From Megachile rotundata (Eukaryota; Arthropoda; Insecta; Hymenoptera; Megachilidae): DNA of 64,000 nucleotides. The notes under the pieces were generated by a model, which saw only the letters and a list, made by a program, of their open reading frames with translations, was not told the origin of the DNA and made no database searches. The DNA lies in NCBI RefSeq assembly GCF_050947335.1, contig NW_027473864.1:1-64000 (forward strand). Direction: 5' to 3'. Both the position numbers and the translations under genes were made by a program. Positions 12,118 to 28,551 of the stretch are shown here, piece by piece. Numbering within the stretch: the stretch's first letter is position 1; the number at the start of each line of letters is the position of its first letter.

Positions 12118-14524
12118 TCTAACTCATATTATTAGCCATATTATGCTTATATGAGCAATAGAACTACAATTACTATACTTATTACTCTTATTATTATCTA
12201 TCTAACTCATATTATTAACCATATTATGCAGATATGATCGATAGAACTACAATTACTATACTCATTACTCTTATTATTATCAATCTAACTCATATTATTA
12301 GCCATATTATGCTTATATGATCGATAGAACGACAATTACTGTACTTATTACTCTTATCATTATCGATCTAACTCATATTATTAACCATATTATGCAGATA
12401 TGATCGATAGATCTACAATTACTATACTCATTACTCTTAGTATTATCAATCTAACTCATATTATTAGCCATATTATGCTTATATGATCGATAGAATGAGA
12501 ATTACTATACTCACTACTCTTAGTATTATCACTCTAACTCATATTATTAGCCTTATTATGCTTATATGATCGATAGAACGACAATTACTGCACTTATTAC
12601 TCTTATTATTATCAATCTAACTCATATTATTAGCCATATTATGCTTATATGATCGATAGAACGAGAATTACTATACTCACTACTCTTAGTATTATCAATC
12701 TAACTCATATTGTTAGTCATATTATGCTTATATGATCGATAGAACGACAATTACTATACTTATTACTCTTATTATTATCAATCTAACTCATATTATTAGC
12801 CATATTATGCTTATATGATCGATAGAACGAGAATTACTATACTCACTACTCTTAGTATTATCAATCTAACTCATATTATTAGCCATATTATGCTTAAATG
12901 ATCGATAGAACGACAATTACTATACTTATTACTCTTATTGTTATCAATCTAACTCATATTATTAGCCATATTATGCTTATATGATCGATAGAACGAGAAT
13001 TACTATACTCACTTCTCTTAGTATTATCAATCTAACTCATATTATTAGCCATATTATGCTTATATTATCGATAGAACGACAATTACTATACTTATTACTG
13101 TTATTATTATCAATCTAACTCGTATTATTAGACATATTATGCTTAAATGATTGATAGAACGACAATTACTATACTTATTACTCTTATTATTATCAATCTA
13201 ACTCATATTATTAGCCATATTATGCTTATATGATCGATAGAACGACAATTACTCTACTTATTACTCTTATTATTATCAATCTAACTCATATTATTAGCCA
13301 TATTATGCTTAAATGATCGATAGAACTACAATTACTATACTCATTACTCTTATTATTATCAATCTAACTCATATTATTAGCCATATTATGCTTATATAAT
13401 CGATAGAACGAGAATTACTATACTCACTACTCTTAATATTATTACTCTAACTCATATTATTAGCCATTTTATGCTTATATGATCGATAGAACGACAATTA
13501 CTATATTTATTACTCTTATTGTTATCAATCTAACTCATATTATTAACCATATTATGCTTATATGATCGATAGAACGACAATTACTATACTTATTACTCTT
13601 ATTATTATCAATCTAATTCATATTATTAACCATATTATGCAGATATGATCGATCGCACGACATTTGCTATACCTATTACTCTTATTATTATGCATCTAAC
13701 TCATATTATTAACCATATTATGCAGATATGATCTATAGAACTACAATTACTATACTCACTACTCTTATTATTATCAATCTAACTCATATTATTAGCCATA
13801 TTATGCTTATATGATCGATAGAACGACAATTACTATACTCATTACTCTTATTATTATCAATCTAACGCATATTATTAGCCATATTATGCTTATATGATCG
13901 ACAGAACGACAATTACTATACTTATTACACTCACTATTATCGATCTAACTCATGTTATTAACCATATTATGCAGATATGATCGATAGAACGACAATTACT
14001 ATACTTATTGCTCTTATTATTATCAATCTAACTCATATTATTAGCCAAACTATGCAGATATGATCGATAGAACTACAATTACTATACTCATTACTCTTAT
14101 TATTATCAATCCAACTCATATTATTACCCATATTATGCTGATATGATCGATAGAGCGACATTCACTATACTTATTACACTCACTATTATCAATCTAACTC
14201 ATATTATTAACCATATTATGCAGATATGATCGATAGAACGACAATTACTATACTTATTACTCTTATTATTATCATTCTAACTCATATTATTAACCATATT
14301 ATGCAGATATGAGCGATAGAACTACAATTACTATACTCATTACTCTTATTATTATCAATCTAACTCATATTATTAGCCATATTATGCTTATATGATCGAT
14401 AGAACGACAATTACTATACTTATTATTCTTATTTTTATCAACCCAACTCATATTATTCGCCATATTATGCTTAAATGATCGATAGAACGACAAGTACTGT
14501 ACTTATTACTCTTATTATTATGAA

Positions 14525-17512
14525 TCTAACTCATATTATTAGCCATATTATGCTTATATGATCCATAGAACGACAAATACTATACCTATTACTCTTATTA
14601 TTATCAATCTAATTCATATTATTAACCATATTATGCTAATATGATCGATAGAACGACAATTACTATACTTATTACACTCACTGTTATCAATCTAACTCAT
14701 ATTATTAACCATATTGTGCAGATATGATCGATAGCACGACATTTACTATACACATTACTCTTACTATTATCAATCTAACTCATATTATTAGCCTTATTAT
14801 GCTTATATGATCGATAGAACGACAATTACTGTACTTATTACTCTTACTATTATCAATCTAACTCATATTATTAGCCATATTATGCTTATATGATCGATAG
14901 AACGAGAATTACTATACTCACTACTCTTGGTATTATCAATCTAACTCATATTATTAGCCATATCATGCTTATATTATCGATAGAACGACAATTACTATAC
15001 TTATTACTGTTATTATTATCAATCTAACCCGTATTATTAGACATATTATGCTTAAATGATTGATAGAACGACAATTACTATAATTATTACTATTATTATT
15101 ATCAATCTAACTCATATTATTAGCCATATTATGCTTATATGATCGATAGAACGACAGTTACTCTACTTATTACCCTTACTATTATCAATCTAACTCATAT
15201 TATTAACCATATTATGCTTATATGATCGATAGGACGACAATTACTATACTTATTACTCTTATTATTATCAATCTAACTCATATTATTAACCATATTATGC
15301 AGATATGATCGATCACACGACATTTGCTATACCTATTACTCTTATTTTTATGAATCTGACTCATATTATTAACCATATTATGCAGATATGATCTATAGAA
15401 CTACAATTACTATACTCATTACTCTTATTATTATCAATCTAACTCATATTATTAGCCATATTATGCTTAAATGATCGATAGAACGACAATTACTATACTT
15501 ATTACTCTTATTATTATCAATCTAACTCATATTATTAGCCATATTATGCAGATATGATCGATAGAACTACAATTACTATACTCATTACTCTTATTATTAT
15601 CCATCTAACTCATATTATTAGCCATATTATGCTTATATGATCGATAGAACGACAATTACTGTACTTATTACTCTTATCATTATCGATCTAACTCATATTA
15701 TTAACCATATTATGCAGATATGATCGATAGATCTACAATTACTATACTCATTACTCTTATTATTATCAATCTAACTCATATTATTAGCCATATTATGCTT
15801 ATATGATCGATAGAACGAGAATTACTATACTCACTACTCTTAGTATTATCAATCTAACTCATATTATTAGCCATATTATGCTTAAATGATCGATAGAACG
15901 ACAATTACTATACTTATTACTCTTATTGTTATCAATCTAACTCATATTATTAGCCATATTATGCTTATATGATCGATAGAACGAGAATTACTATACTCAC
16001 TACTCTTAGTATTATCAATCTAACTCATATTATTAGCCATATTATGCTTATATTATCGATAGAACGACAATTACTATACTTATTACTGTTACTATTATCA
16101 ATCTAACTCGTATTATTAGACATATTATGCTTAAATGATTGATAGAACGACAATTACTATACTTATTACTCTTATTATTATCAATCTAACTCATATTATT
16201 AGCCATATTATGCTTATATGATCGATAGAACGACAATTACTCTACTTATTACTCTTATTATTATCAATCTAACTCATATTATTAGCCATATTATGCTTAA
16301 ATGATCGATAGAACTACAATTACTATACTCATTACTCTTATTATTATCAATCTAACTCATATTATTAGCCATATTATGCTTATATAATCGATAGAACGAG
16401 AATTACTATACTCACTACTCTTAATATTATTACTCTAACTCATATTATTAGCCATTTTATGCTTATATGATCGATAGAACGACAATTACTATATTTATTA
16501 CTCTTATTGTTATCAATCTAACTCATATTATTAACCATATTATGCTTATATGATCGATAGAACGACAATTACTATACTTATTACTCTTATTATTATCAAT
16601 CTAACTCATATTATTAACCATATTATGCAGATATGATCGATCGCACGACATTTGCTATACCTATTACTCTTATTATTATGCATCTAACTCATATTATTAA
16701 CCATATTATGCAGATATGATCTATAGAACTACAATTACTATACTCACTACTCTTATTATTATCAATCTAACTCATATTATTAGCCATATTATGCTTATAT
16801 GATCGATAGAACGACAATTACTATACTCATTACTCTTATTATTATCAATCTAACGCATATTATTAGCCATATTATGCTTATATGATCGACAGAACGACAA
16901 TTACTATACTTATTACACTCACTATTATCGATCTAACTCATGTTATTAACCATATTATGCAGATATGATAGATAGAACGACAATTACTATACTTATTGCT
17001 CTTATTATTATCAATCTAACTCATATTATTAGCCAAACTATGCAGATATGATCGATAGAACTACAATTACTATACTCATTACTCTTATTATTATCAATCC
17101 AACTCATATTATTACCCATATTATTCTGATATGATCGATAGAGCGACATTCACTATACTCATTACACTCACTATTATCAATCTAACTCATATTATTAACC
17201 ATATTATGCAGATATGATCGATAGAACGACAATTACTATACTTATTACTCTTATTATTATCATTCTAACTCATATTATTAACCATATTATGCAGATATGA
17301 GCGATAGAACTACAATTACTATACTCATTACTCTTATTATTATCAATCTAACTCATATTATTAGCCATATTATGCTTATATGATCGATAGAACGACAATT
17401 ACTATACTTATTATTCTTATTTTTATCAACCCAACTCATATTATTCGCCATATTATGCTTAAATGATCGATAGAACGACAATTACTGTACTTATTACTCT
17501 TATTATTATGAA
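14525..17512 (+). repeat. HOR block C, 36 monomers
   Basis: This is the shortest complete block, 2988 bp. The anchor strings are exactly 36 monomers apart (14423 and 17411), as are TCTAACGCAT at 13861 and 16849. The stretch 12865-15852 is repeated from 15853 onward. Relative to block D it lacks about five monomers near 14560: the offset of TCTAATTC (14608 against 18011) is 3403 rather than 2988. It lacks about three more by 14921, where CTACTCTTGG pairs with 18573 at offset 3652. A monomer at 14525 starts as the GAG-preceding type but has ATCCATAG and ACAAATAC, consistent with a deletion junction. Confidence 0.8.
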
Positions 17513-20500
17513 TCTAACTCATATTATTAGCCATATTATGCTTATATGATCGATAGAACGAGAATTACTATACTCACTACTCTTAGTATTATCAACCTAA
17601 CTCATATTATTAGCCATATTATGCTTATATTATCGATAGAACGACAATTACTATACTTATTACTGTTATTATTACCAATCTAACTCGTATTATTAGACAT
17701 ATTATGCTTAAATGATTGATAGAGCGACAATTACTATACTTATTACACTCACTATTATCAATCTAACTCATGTTATTAACCATATTATGCAGATATGATC
17801 GATAGAACGACAATTACTATACTTATTACTCTTATTATTATCAATCTAACTCATATTATTAGCCATATTATGCTTATATGATCGATAGAACGACAATTAC
17901 TATACTTATTACTCGTATTATTATAAATCTAACTCATATTATTAGCCATATTATGCTTATTTGATCGATAGAACGACAAATACTATACTTATTACTCTTA
18001 TTATTATCAATCTAATTCATATTATTAACCATATTATGCTAATATGATCGATAGAACGACAATTACTATACTTATTACACTCACTGTTATCAATCTAACT
18101 CATATTATTAACCATATTGTGCAGATATGATCGATAGCACGACATTTACTATACACATTACTCTTACTATTATTAATCTAACTCATATTATTAGCCTTAT
18201 TATGCTTATATGATCGATAGAACGACAATTACTGTACTTATTACTCTTATTATTATCAATCTAACTCATATTATTAGCCATATTATGCTTATATGAGCAA
18301 TAGAACTACAATTACTATACTTATTACTCTTATTATTATCAATCTAACTCATATTATTAACCATATTATGCAGATATGATCGATAGAACGACATTTACTA
18401 TACACATTACTCTTACTATTATCAATCTAACTCATATTATTAGCCTTATTATGCTTATATGATCGATAGAACGACAATTACTGTACTTATTACTCTTACT
18501 ATTATCAATCTAACTCATATTATTAGCCATATTATGCTTATATGATCGATAGAACGAGAATTACTATACTCACTACTCTTGGTATTATCAATCTAACTCA
18601 TATTATTAGCCATATCATGCTTATATTATCGATAGAACGACAATTACTATACTTATTACTGTTATCATTATCAATCGAACCCGTATTATTAGACATATTA
18701 TGCTTAAATGATTGATAGAACGACAATTACTATAATTATTACTATTATTATTATCAATCTAACTCATATTATTAGCCATATTATGCTTATATGATCGATA
18801 GAACGACAATTACTCTACTTATTACCCTTATTATTATCAATCTAACTCATATTATTAACCATATTATGCTTATATGATCGATAGAACGACAATTACTATA
18901 CTTATTACTCTTATTATTATCAATCTAACTCATATTATTAACCATATTATGCAGATATGATCGATCACACGACATTTGCTATACCTATTACTCTTATTTT
19001 TATGAATCTGACTCATATTATTAACCATATTATGCAGATATGATCTATAGAACTACAATTACTATACTCATTACTCTTATTATTATCAATCTAACTCATA
19101 TTATTAGCCATATTATGCTTAAATGATCGATAGAACGACAATTACTATACTTATTACTCTTATTATTATCAATCTAACTCATATTATTAGCCATATTATG
19201 CTTATATGAGCAATAGAACTACAATTACTATACTCATTACTCTTATTATTATCAATCTAACTCATATTATTAGCCATATTATGCTTATATGATCGATAGA
19301 ACGACAATTACTGTACTTATTACTCTTATCATTATCGATCTAACTCATATTATTAACCATATTATGCAGATATGATCGATAGATCTACAATTACTATACT
19401 CATTACTCTTAGTATTATCAATCTAACTCATATTATTAGCCATATTATGCTTATATGATCGATAGAATGAGAATTACTATACTCACTACTCTTAGTATTA
19501 TCACTCTAAGTCATATTATTAGCCTTATTATGCTTATATGATCGATAGAACGACAATTACTGCACTTATTACTCTTATTATTATCAATCTAACTCATATT
19601 ATTAGCCATATTATGCTTATATGATCGATAGAACGAGAATTACTATACTCACTACTCTTAGTATTATCAATCTAACTCATATTATTAGCCATATTATGCT
19701 TATATGATCGATAGAACGACAATTACTATACTTATTACTCTTATTATTATCAATCTAACTCATATTATTAGCCATATTATGCTTATATGATCGATAGAAC
19801 GAGAATTACTATACTCACTACTCTTAGTATTATCAATCTAACTCATATTATTAGCCATATTATGCTTAAATGATCGATAGAACTACAATTACTATACTCT
19901 TTACTCTTATTATTATCAATCTAACTCATGTTATTAGCCATATTATGCTTATATGATCGATAGAATGAGAATTACTATACTCACTACTCTTAGTATTATC
20001 ACTCTAACTCATATTATTAGCCTTATTATGCTTATATGATCGATAGAACGACAATTACTGCACTTATTACTCTTATTATTATCAATCTAACTCATATTAT
20101 TAGCCATATTATGCTTATATGATCGATAGAACGACAATTACTATACTTATTACTCTTATTATTATCAATCTAACTCATATTATTAGCCATATTATGCTTA
20201 TATGATCGATAGAACGAGAATTACTATACTCACTACTCTTGGTATTATCAATCTAACTCATATTATTAGCCATATTATGCTTAAATGATCGATAGAACGA
20301 CAATTACTATACTCATTACTCTTATTGTTATCAATCTAACTCATATTATTAGCCATATTATGCTTATATGATCGATAGAACGAGAATTACTATACTCACT
20401 ACTCTTAGTATTATCAATCTAACTCATATTATTAGCCATATTATGCTTATATTATCGATAGAACGACAATTACTATACTTATTACTGTTATTATTATCAA

Positions 20501-21745
20501 TCTAACTCATATTATTAGCCATATTATGCTTAAATGATCGATAGAACTACAATTACTATACTCATTACTCTTATTATTATCAATCTAACTCATATTATTA
20601 GCCATATTATGCTTATATAATCGATAGAACGAGAATTACTATACTCACTACTCTTAATATTATTACTCTAACTCATATTATTAGCCATTTTATGCTTATA
20701 TGATCGATAGAACGACAATTACTATATTTATTACTCTTATTGTTATCAATCTAACTCATATTATTAACCATATTATGCTTATATGATCGATAGAACGACA
20801 ATTACTATACTTATTACTCTTATTATTATCAATCTAACTCATATTATTAACCATATTATGCAGATATGATCGATCGCACGACATTTGCTATACATATTAC
20901 TCTTATTATTATGCATCTAACTCATATTATTAACCATATTATGCAGATATGATCTATAGAACTACAATTACTATACTCACTACTCTTCTTATTATCAATC
21001 TAACTCATATTATTAGCCATATTATGCTTATATGATCGATAGAACTACAATTACTATACTCATTACTCTTATTATTATCAATCTAACGCATATTATTAGC
21101 CATATTATGCTTATATGATCGACAGAACGACAATTACTATACTTATTACACTCACTATTATCGATCTAACTCATGTTATTAACCATATTATGCAGATATG
21201 ATCGATAGAACGACAATTACTATACTTATTACTCTTATTATTATCAATCTAACTCATATTATTAGCCAAACTATGCAGATATGATCGATAGAACTACAAT
21301 TACTATACTCATTACTCTTATTATTATCAATCCAACTCATATTATTACCCATATTATGCTGATATGATCGATAGAGCGACATTCACTATACTTATTACAC
21401 TCACTATTATCAATCTAACTCATATTATTAACCATATTATGCAGATATGATCGATAGAACGACAATTACTATACTTATTACTCTTATTATTATCATTCTA
21501 ACTCATATTATTAACCATATTATGCAGATATGAGCGATAGAACTACAATTACTATACTCATTACTCTTATTATTATCAATCTAACTCATATTATTAGCCA
21601 TATTATGCTTATATGATCGATAGAACGACAATTACTATACTTATTATTCTTATTTTTATCAACCCAACTCATATTATTCGCCATATTATGCTTAAATGAT
21701 CGATAGAACGACAATTACTGTACTTATTACTCTTATTATTATGAA
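17513..21745 (+). repeat. HOR block D, 51 monomers
   Basis: The 4233-bp spacing to block E is exact for several landmarks: the anchor (17411 to 21644), TCTAACGCAT (16849 to 21082) and CTACTCTTGG (18573 to 22806). Inside, the AAATG/GAC plus TTGTTATC start repeats at 15853, 20252 and 24153, giving units of 53 and 47 monomers. The first of these spacings is two monomers longer than the anchor spacing. The difference is a two-monomer loss near 20.5 kb, where the CTCGT/GATTGATAG monomer and its neighbour are missing. Confidence 0.8.
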
Positions 21746-24700
21746 TCTAACTCATATTATTAGCCATATTATGCTTATATGATCGATAGAACGAGAATTA
21801 CTATACTCACTACTCTTAGTATTATCAATCTAACTCATATTATTAGCCATATTATGCTTATATTATCGATAGAACGACAATTACTATACTTATTACTGTT
21901 ATTATTACCAATCTAACTCGTATTATTAGACATATTATGCTTAAATGATTGATAGAGCGACAATTACTATACTTATTACACTCACTATTATCAATCTAAC
22001 TCATGTTATTAACCATATTATGCAGATATGATCGATAGAACGACAATTACTATACTTATTACTCTTATTATTATCAATCTAACTCATATTATTAGCCATA
22101 TTATGCTTATATGATCGATAGAACGACAATTACTATACTTATTACTCGTATTATTATAAATCTAACTCATATTATTAGCCATATTATGCTTATTTGATCG
22201 ATAGAACGACAAATACTATACTTATTACTCTTATTATTATCAATCTAATTCATATTATTAACCATATTATGCTAATATGATCGATAGAACGACAATTACT
22301 ATACTTATTACACTCACTGTTATCAATCTAACTCATATTATTAACCATATTGTGCAGATATGATCGATAGCACGACATTTACTATACACATTACTCTTAC
22401 TATTATTAATCTAACTCATATTATTAGCCTTATTATGCTTATATGATCGATAGAACGACAATTACTGTACTTATTACTCTTATTATTATCAATCTAACTC
22501 ATATTATTAGCCATATTATGCTTATATGAGCAATAGAACTACAATTACTATACTTATTACTCTTATTATTATCAATCTAACTCATATTATTAACCATATT
22601 ATGCAGATATGATCGATAGAACGACATTTACTATACACATTACTCTTACTATTATCAATCTAACTCATATTATTAGCCTTATTATGCTTATATGATCGAT
22701 AGAACGACAATTACTGTACTTATTACTCTTACTATTATCAATCTAACTCATATTATTAGCCATATTATGCTTATATGATCGATAGAACGAGAATTACTAT
22801 ACTCACTACTCTTGGTATTATCAATCTAACTCATATTATTAGCCATATCATGCTTATATTATCGATAGAACGACAATTACTATACTTATTACTGTTATTA
22901 CTATCAATCTAACCCGTATTATTAGACATATTATGCTTAAATGATTGATAGAACGACAATTACTATAATTATTACTATTATTATTATCAATCTAACTCAT
23001 ATTATTAGCCATATTATGCTTATATGATCGATAGAACGACAATTACTCTACTTATTACCCTTATTATTATCAATCTAACTCATATTATTAACCATATTAT
23101 GCTTATATGATCGATAGAACGACAATTACTATACTTATTACTCTTATTATTATCAATCTAACTCATATTATTAACCATATTATGCAGATATGATCGATCA
23201 CACGACATTTGCTATACCTATTACTCTTATTTTTATGAATCTGACTCATATTATTAACCATATTATGCAGATATGATCTATAGAACTACAATTACTATAC
23301 TCATTACTCTTATTATTATCAATCTAACTCATATTATTAGCCATATTATGCTTAAATGATCGATAGAACGACAATTACTATACTTATTACTCTTATTATT
23401 ATCAATCTAACTCATATTATTAGCCATATTATGCTTATATGAGCAATAGAGCTACAATTACTATACTTATTACTCTTATTATTATCTGTCTAACTCATAT
23501 TATTAACCATATTATGCAGATATGATCGATAGAACTACAATTACTATACTCATTACTCTTATTATTATCAATCTAACTCATATTATTAGCCATATTATGC
23601 TTATATGATCGATAGAACGACAATTACTGTACTTATTACTCTTATCATTATCGATCTAACTCATATTATTAACCATATTATGCAGATATGATCGATAGAT
23701 CTACAATTACTATACTCATTACTCTTAGTATTATCAATCTAACTCATATTATTAGCCATATTATGCTTATATGATCGATAGAATGAGAATTACTATACTC
23801 ACTACTCTTAGTATTATCACTCTAACTCATATTATTAGCCTTATTATGCTTATATGATCGATCGAACGACAATTACTGCACTTATTACTCTTATTATTAT
23901 CAATCTAACTCATATTATTAGCCATATTATGCTTATATGATCGATAGAACGAGAATTACTATACTCACTACTCTTAGTATTATCAATCTAACTCATATTA
24001 TTAGCCATATTATGCTTATATGATCGATAGAACGACAATTACTATACTTATTACTCTTATTATTATCAATCTAACTCATATTATTAGCCATATTATGCTT
24101 ATATGATCGATAGAACGAGAATTACTATACTCACTACTCTTGGTATTATCAATCTAACTCATATTATTAGCCATATTATGCTTAAATGATCGATAGAACG
24201 ACAATTACTATACTTATTACTCTTATTGTTATCAATCTAACTCATATTATTAGCCATATTATGCTTATATGATCGATAGAACGAGAATTACTATACTCAC
24301 TACTCTTAGTATTATCAATCTAACTCATATTATTAGCCATATTATGCTTATATTATCGATAGAACGACAATTACTATACTTATTACTGTTATTATTATCA
24401 ATCTAACTCATATTATTAGCCATATTATGCTTAAATGATCGATAGAACTACAATTACTATACTTATTACTCTTATTATTATGAATCTAACTCATATTATT
24501 AGCCATATTATGCTTATATGATCGATAGAACGAGAATTACTATACTCACTACTCTTAGTATTATCAATCTAACTCATATTATTAGCCATATTATGCTTAT
24601 ATTATCGATAGAACGACAATTACTATACTTATTACTCTTATTATTATCAATCTAACTCATATTATTAGCCATATTATGCTTATATGATCGATAGAACGAG

Positions 24701-27700
24701 AATTACTATACTCACTACTCTTGGTATTATCAATCTAACTCATATTATTAGCCATATTATGCTTAAATGATCGATAGAACGACAATTACTATACTTATTA
24801 CTCTTATTATTATCAATCTAACTCATATTATTAGCCATATTATGCTTATATGATCGATAGAACGAAAATTACTATACTTATTACTCGTATTATTATAAAT
24901 CTAACTCATATTATTAGCCATATTATGCTTATTTGATCGATAGAACGACAAATACTATACTTATTACTCTTATTATTATCAATCTAATTCATATTATTAA
25001 CCATATTATGCTAATATGATCGATAGAACGACAATTACTATACTTATTACACTCACTGTTATCAATCTAACTCATATTATTAACCATATTGTGCAGATAT
25101 GATCGATAGCACGACATTTACTATACACATTACTCTTACTATTATTAATCTAACTCATATTATTAGCCATATTATGCTTATATGAGCAATAGAACTACAA
25201 TTACTATACTCATTACTCTTATTATTATCAATCTAACTCATATTATTAGCCATATTATGCTTATATGATCGATAGAACGACAATTACTGTACTTATTACT
25301 CTTATCATTATCGATCTAACTCATATTATTAACCATATTATGCAGATATGATCGATAGATCTACAATTACTATACTCATTACTCTTAGTATTATCAATCT
25401 AACTCATATTATTAGCCATATTATGCTTATATGATCGATAGAACGACAATTACTCTACTTATTACCCTTATTATTATCAATCTAACTCATATTATTAACC
25501 ATATTATGCTTATATGATCGATAGAACGACAATTACTATACTTATTACTCTTATTATTATCAATCTAACTCATATTATTAACCATATTATGCAGATATGA
25601 TCGATCACACGACATTTGCTATACCTATTACTCTTATTTTTATGAATCTGACTCATATTATTAACCATATTATGCAGATATGATCTATAGAACTACAATT
25701 ACTATACTCATTACTCTTATTATTATCAATCTAACTCATATTATTAGCCATATTATGCTTAAATGATCGATAGAACGACAATTACTATACTTATTACTCT
25801 TATTAATATCAATCTAACTCATATTACTAGCCATATTATGCTTATATGAGCAATAGAGCTACAATTACTATACTTATTACTCTTATTATTATCTATCTAA
25901 CTCATATTATTAACCATATTATGCAGATATGATCGATAGAACGAGAATTACTATACTCACTACTCTTAATATTATCACTCTAACTCATATTATTAGCCTT
26001 ATTATGCTTATATGATCGATAGAACGACAATTACTGTACTTATTACTCTTATTATTATCAATCTAACTCATATTATTAGCCATATTATGCTTATATGATC
26101 GATAGAACGAGAATTACTATACTTATTACTCTTATTATTATCAATCTAACTCATATTATTAACCATATTATGCAGATATGATCGATCGCACGACATTTGC
26201 TATACATATTACTCTTATTATTATGCATCTAACTCATATTATTAACCATATTATGCAGATATGATCTATAGAACTACAATTACTATACTCACTACTCTTC
26301 TTATTATCAATCTAACTCATATTATTAGCCATATTATGCTTATATGATCGATAGAACGACAATTACTATACTCATTACTCTTATTATTATCAATCTAACG
26401 CATATTATTAGCCATATTATGCTTATATGATCGACAGAACGACAATTACTATACTTATTACACTCACTATTATCGATCTAACTCATGTTATTAACCATAT
26501 TATGCAGATATGATCGATAGAACGACAATTACTATACTTATTACTCTTATTATTATCAATCTAACTCATATTATTAGCCTTATTATGCTTATATGATCGA
26601 TAGAACGACAATTACTGTACTTATTACTCTTACTATTATCAATCTAACTCATATTATTAGCCATATTATGCTTATATGATCGATAGAACGAGAATTACTA
26701 TACTCACTACTCTTGGTATTATCAATCTAACTCATATTATTAGCCATATCATGCTTATATTATCGATAGAACGACAATTACTATACTTATTACTGTTATT
26801 ATTATCAATCTAACCCGTATTATTAGACATATTATGCTTAAATGATTGATAGAACGACAATTACTATAATTATTACTATTATTATTATCAATCTAACTCA
26901 TATTATTAGCCATATTATGCTTATATGATCGATAGAACGACAATTACTCTACTTATTACCCTTATTATTATCAATCTAACTCATATTATTAACCATATTA
27001 TGCTTATATGATCGATAGAACGACAATTACTATACTTATTACTCTTATTATTATCAATCTAACTCATATTATTAACCATATTATGCAGATATGATCGATC
27101 ACACGACATTTGCTATACCTATTACTCTTATTTTTATGAATCTGACTCATATTATTAACCATATTATGCAGATATGATCTATAGAACTACAATTACTATA
27201 CTCATTACTCTTATTATTATCAATCTAACTCATATTATTAGCCATATTATGCTTAAATGATCGATAGAACGACAATTACTATACTTATTACTCTTACTAA
27301 TATCAATCTAACTCATATTATTAGCCATATTATGCTTATATGAGCAATAGAGCTACAATTACTATACTTATTACTCTTATTATTATCTATCTAACTCATA
27401 TTATTAACCATATTATGCAGATATGATCGATAGAACGAGAATTACTATACTCACTACTCTTAATATTATCACTCTAACTCATATTATTAGCCTTATTATG
27501 CTTATATGATCGATAGAACGACAATTACTGTACTTATTACTCTTATTATTATCAATCTAACTCATATTATTAGGCATATTATGCTTATATGATCGATGGA
27601 ACGAGAATTACTATACTTATTACTCTTATTATTATCAATCTAACTCATATTATTAACCATATTATGCAGATATGATCGATCGCACGACATTTGCTATACA

Positions 27701-28551
27701 TATTACTCTTATTATTATGCATCTAACTCATATTATTAACCATATTATGCAGATATGATCTATAGAACTACAATTACTATACTCACTACTCTTCTTATTA
27801 TCAATCTAACTCATATTATTAGCCATATTATGCTTATATGATCGATAGAACGACAATTACTATACTCATTACTCTTATTATTATCAATCTAACGCATATT
27901 ATTAGCCATATTATGCTTATATGATCGACAGAACGACAATTACTATACTTATTACACTCACTATTATCGATCTAACTCATGTTATTAACCATATTATGCA
28001 GATATGATCGATAGAACGACAATTACTATACTTATTACTCTTATTATTATCAATCTAACTCATATTATTAGCCAAACTATGCAGATATGATCGATAGAAC
28101 TACAATTACTATACTCATTACTCTTATTATTATCAATCCAACTCATATTATTACCCATATTATGCTGATATGATCGATAGAGCGACATTCACTATACTTA
28201 TTACACTCACTATTATCAATCTAACTCATATTATTAACCATATTATGCAGATATGATCGATAGAACGACAATTACTATACTTATTACTCTTATTATTATC
28301 ATTCTAACTCATATTATTAACCATATTATGCAGATATGAGCGATAGAACTACAATTACTATACTCATTACTCTTATTATTATCAATCTAACTCATATTAT
28401 TAGCCATATTATGCTTATATGATCGATAGAACGACAATTACTATACTTATTATTCTTATTTTTATCAACCCAACTCATATTATTCGCCATATTACGCTTA
28501 CATGATCGATAGAACGACAATTACTGTACTTATTACTCTTATTATTATGAA
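21746..28551 (+). repeat. HOR block E, 82 monomers, compound
   Basis: The block is about twice the size of C or D and apparently contains a second unit that has lost its anchor. Its first part follows block D, and its last part (from about 26.2 kb) again resembles D before the anchor at 28450. Between them are small re-duplications: the CTCTTGG-GAG monomer followed by AAATG/GAC occurs at 24070 and again at 24651 (seven monomers apart), and a 14-monomer stretch is repeated at 18-monomer spacing. All monomers are 83 bp. Confidence 0.75.
25398..28053 (+). repeat. Spaced duplication: two 14-monomer copies, 1494 bp apart
   Basis: The copies are 25398-26559 and 26892-28053, separated by four other monomers (26560-26891). 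They share the rare TAATATCAA ending (near 25804 and 27298), GAGCAATAGAGC, a GAG-type front joined to a CTTATTACTC tail, and CTTCTTATTATC. They differ at a few sites: TACTAGCC in the first, and TAGGCAT with GATGGAAC in the second. Left and right limits are where the neighbouring monomers stop matching. Confidence 0.8.

Larger units (their letters stand above)
9463..14524 (+). repeat. HOR block B, 61 monomers, rearranged
   Basis: The block opens like A (9463-9840 resembles 167-545). It then jumps to monomers typical of the end of a long block (CTCTACTCATTACCC, then GATCACACGACATTTGC near 10008), so most of the interior has been lost. It next holds a locally amplified stretch (10.1-12.0 kb), the 82-bp monomer at 12036-12117, and a segment at about 12.0-14.5 kb that resembles 31.6-34.4 kb (CATTATCGAT at 12358 pairs with 31946, ACTTCTCTTA at 13011 with 33014). 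From 12865 it also begins a segment repeated 2988 bp downstream. Confidence 0.78.
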
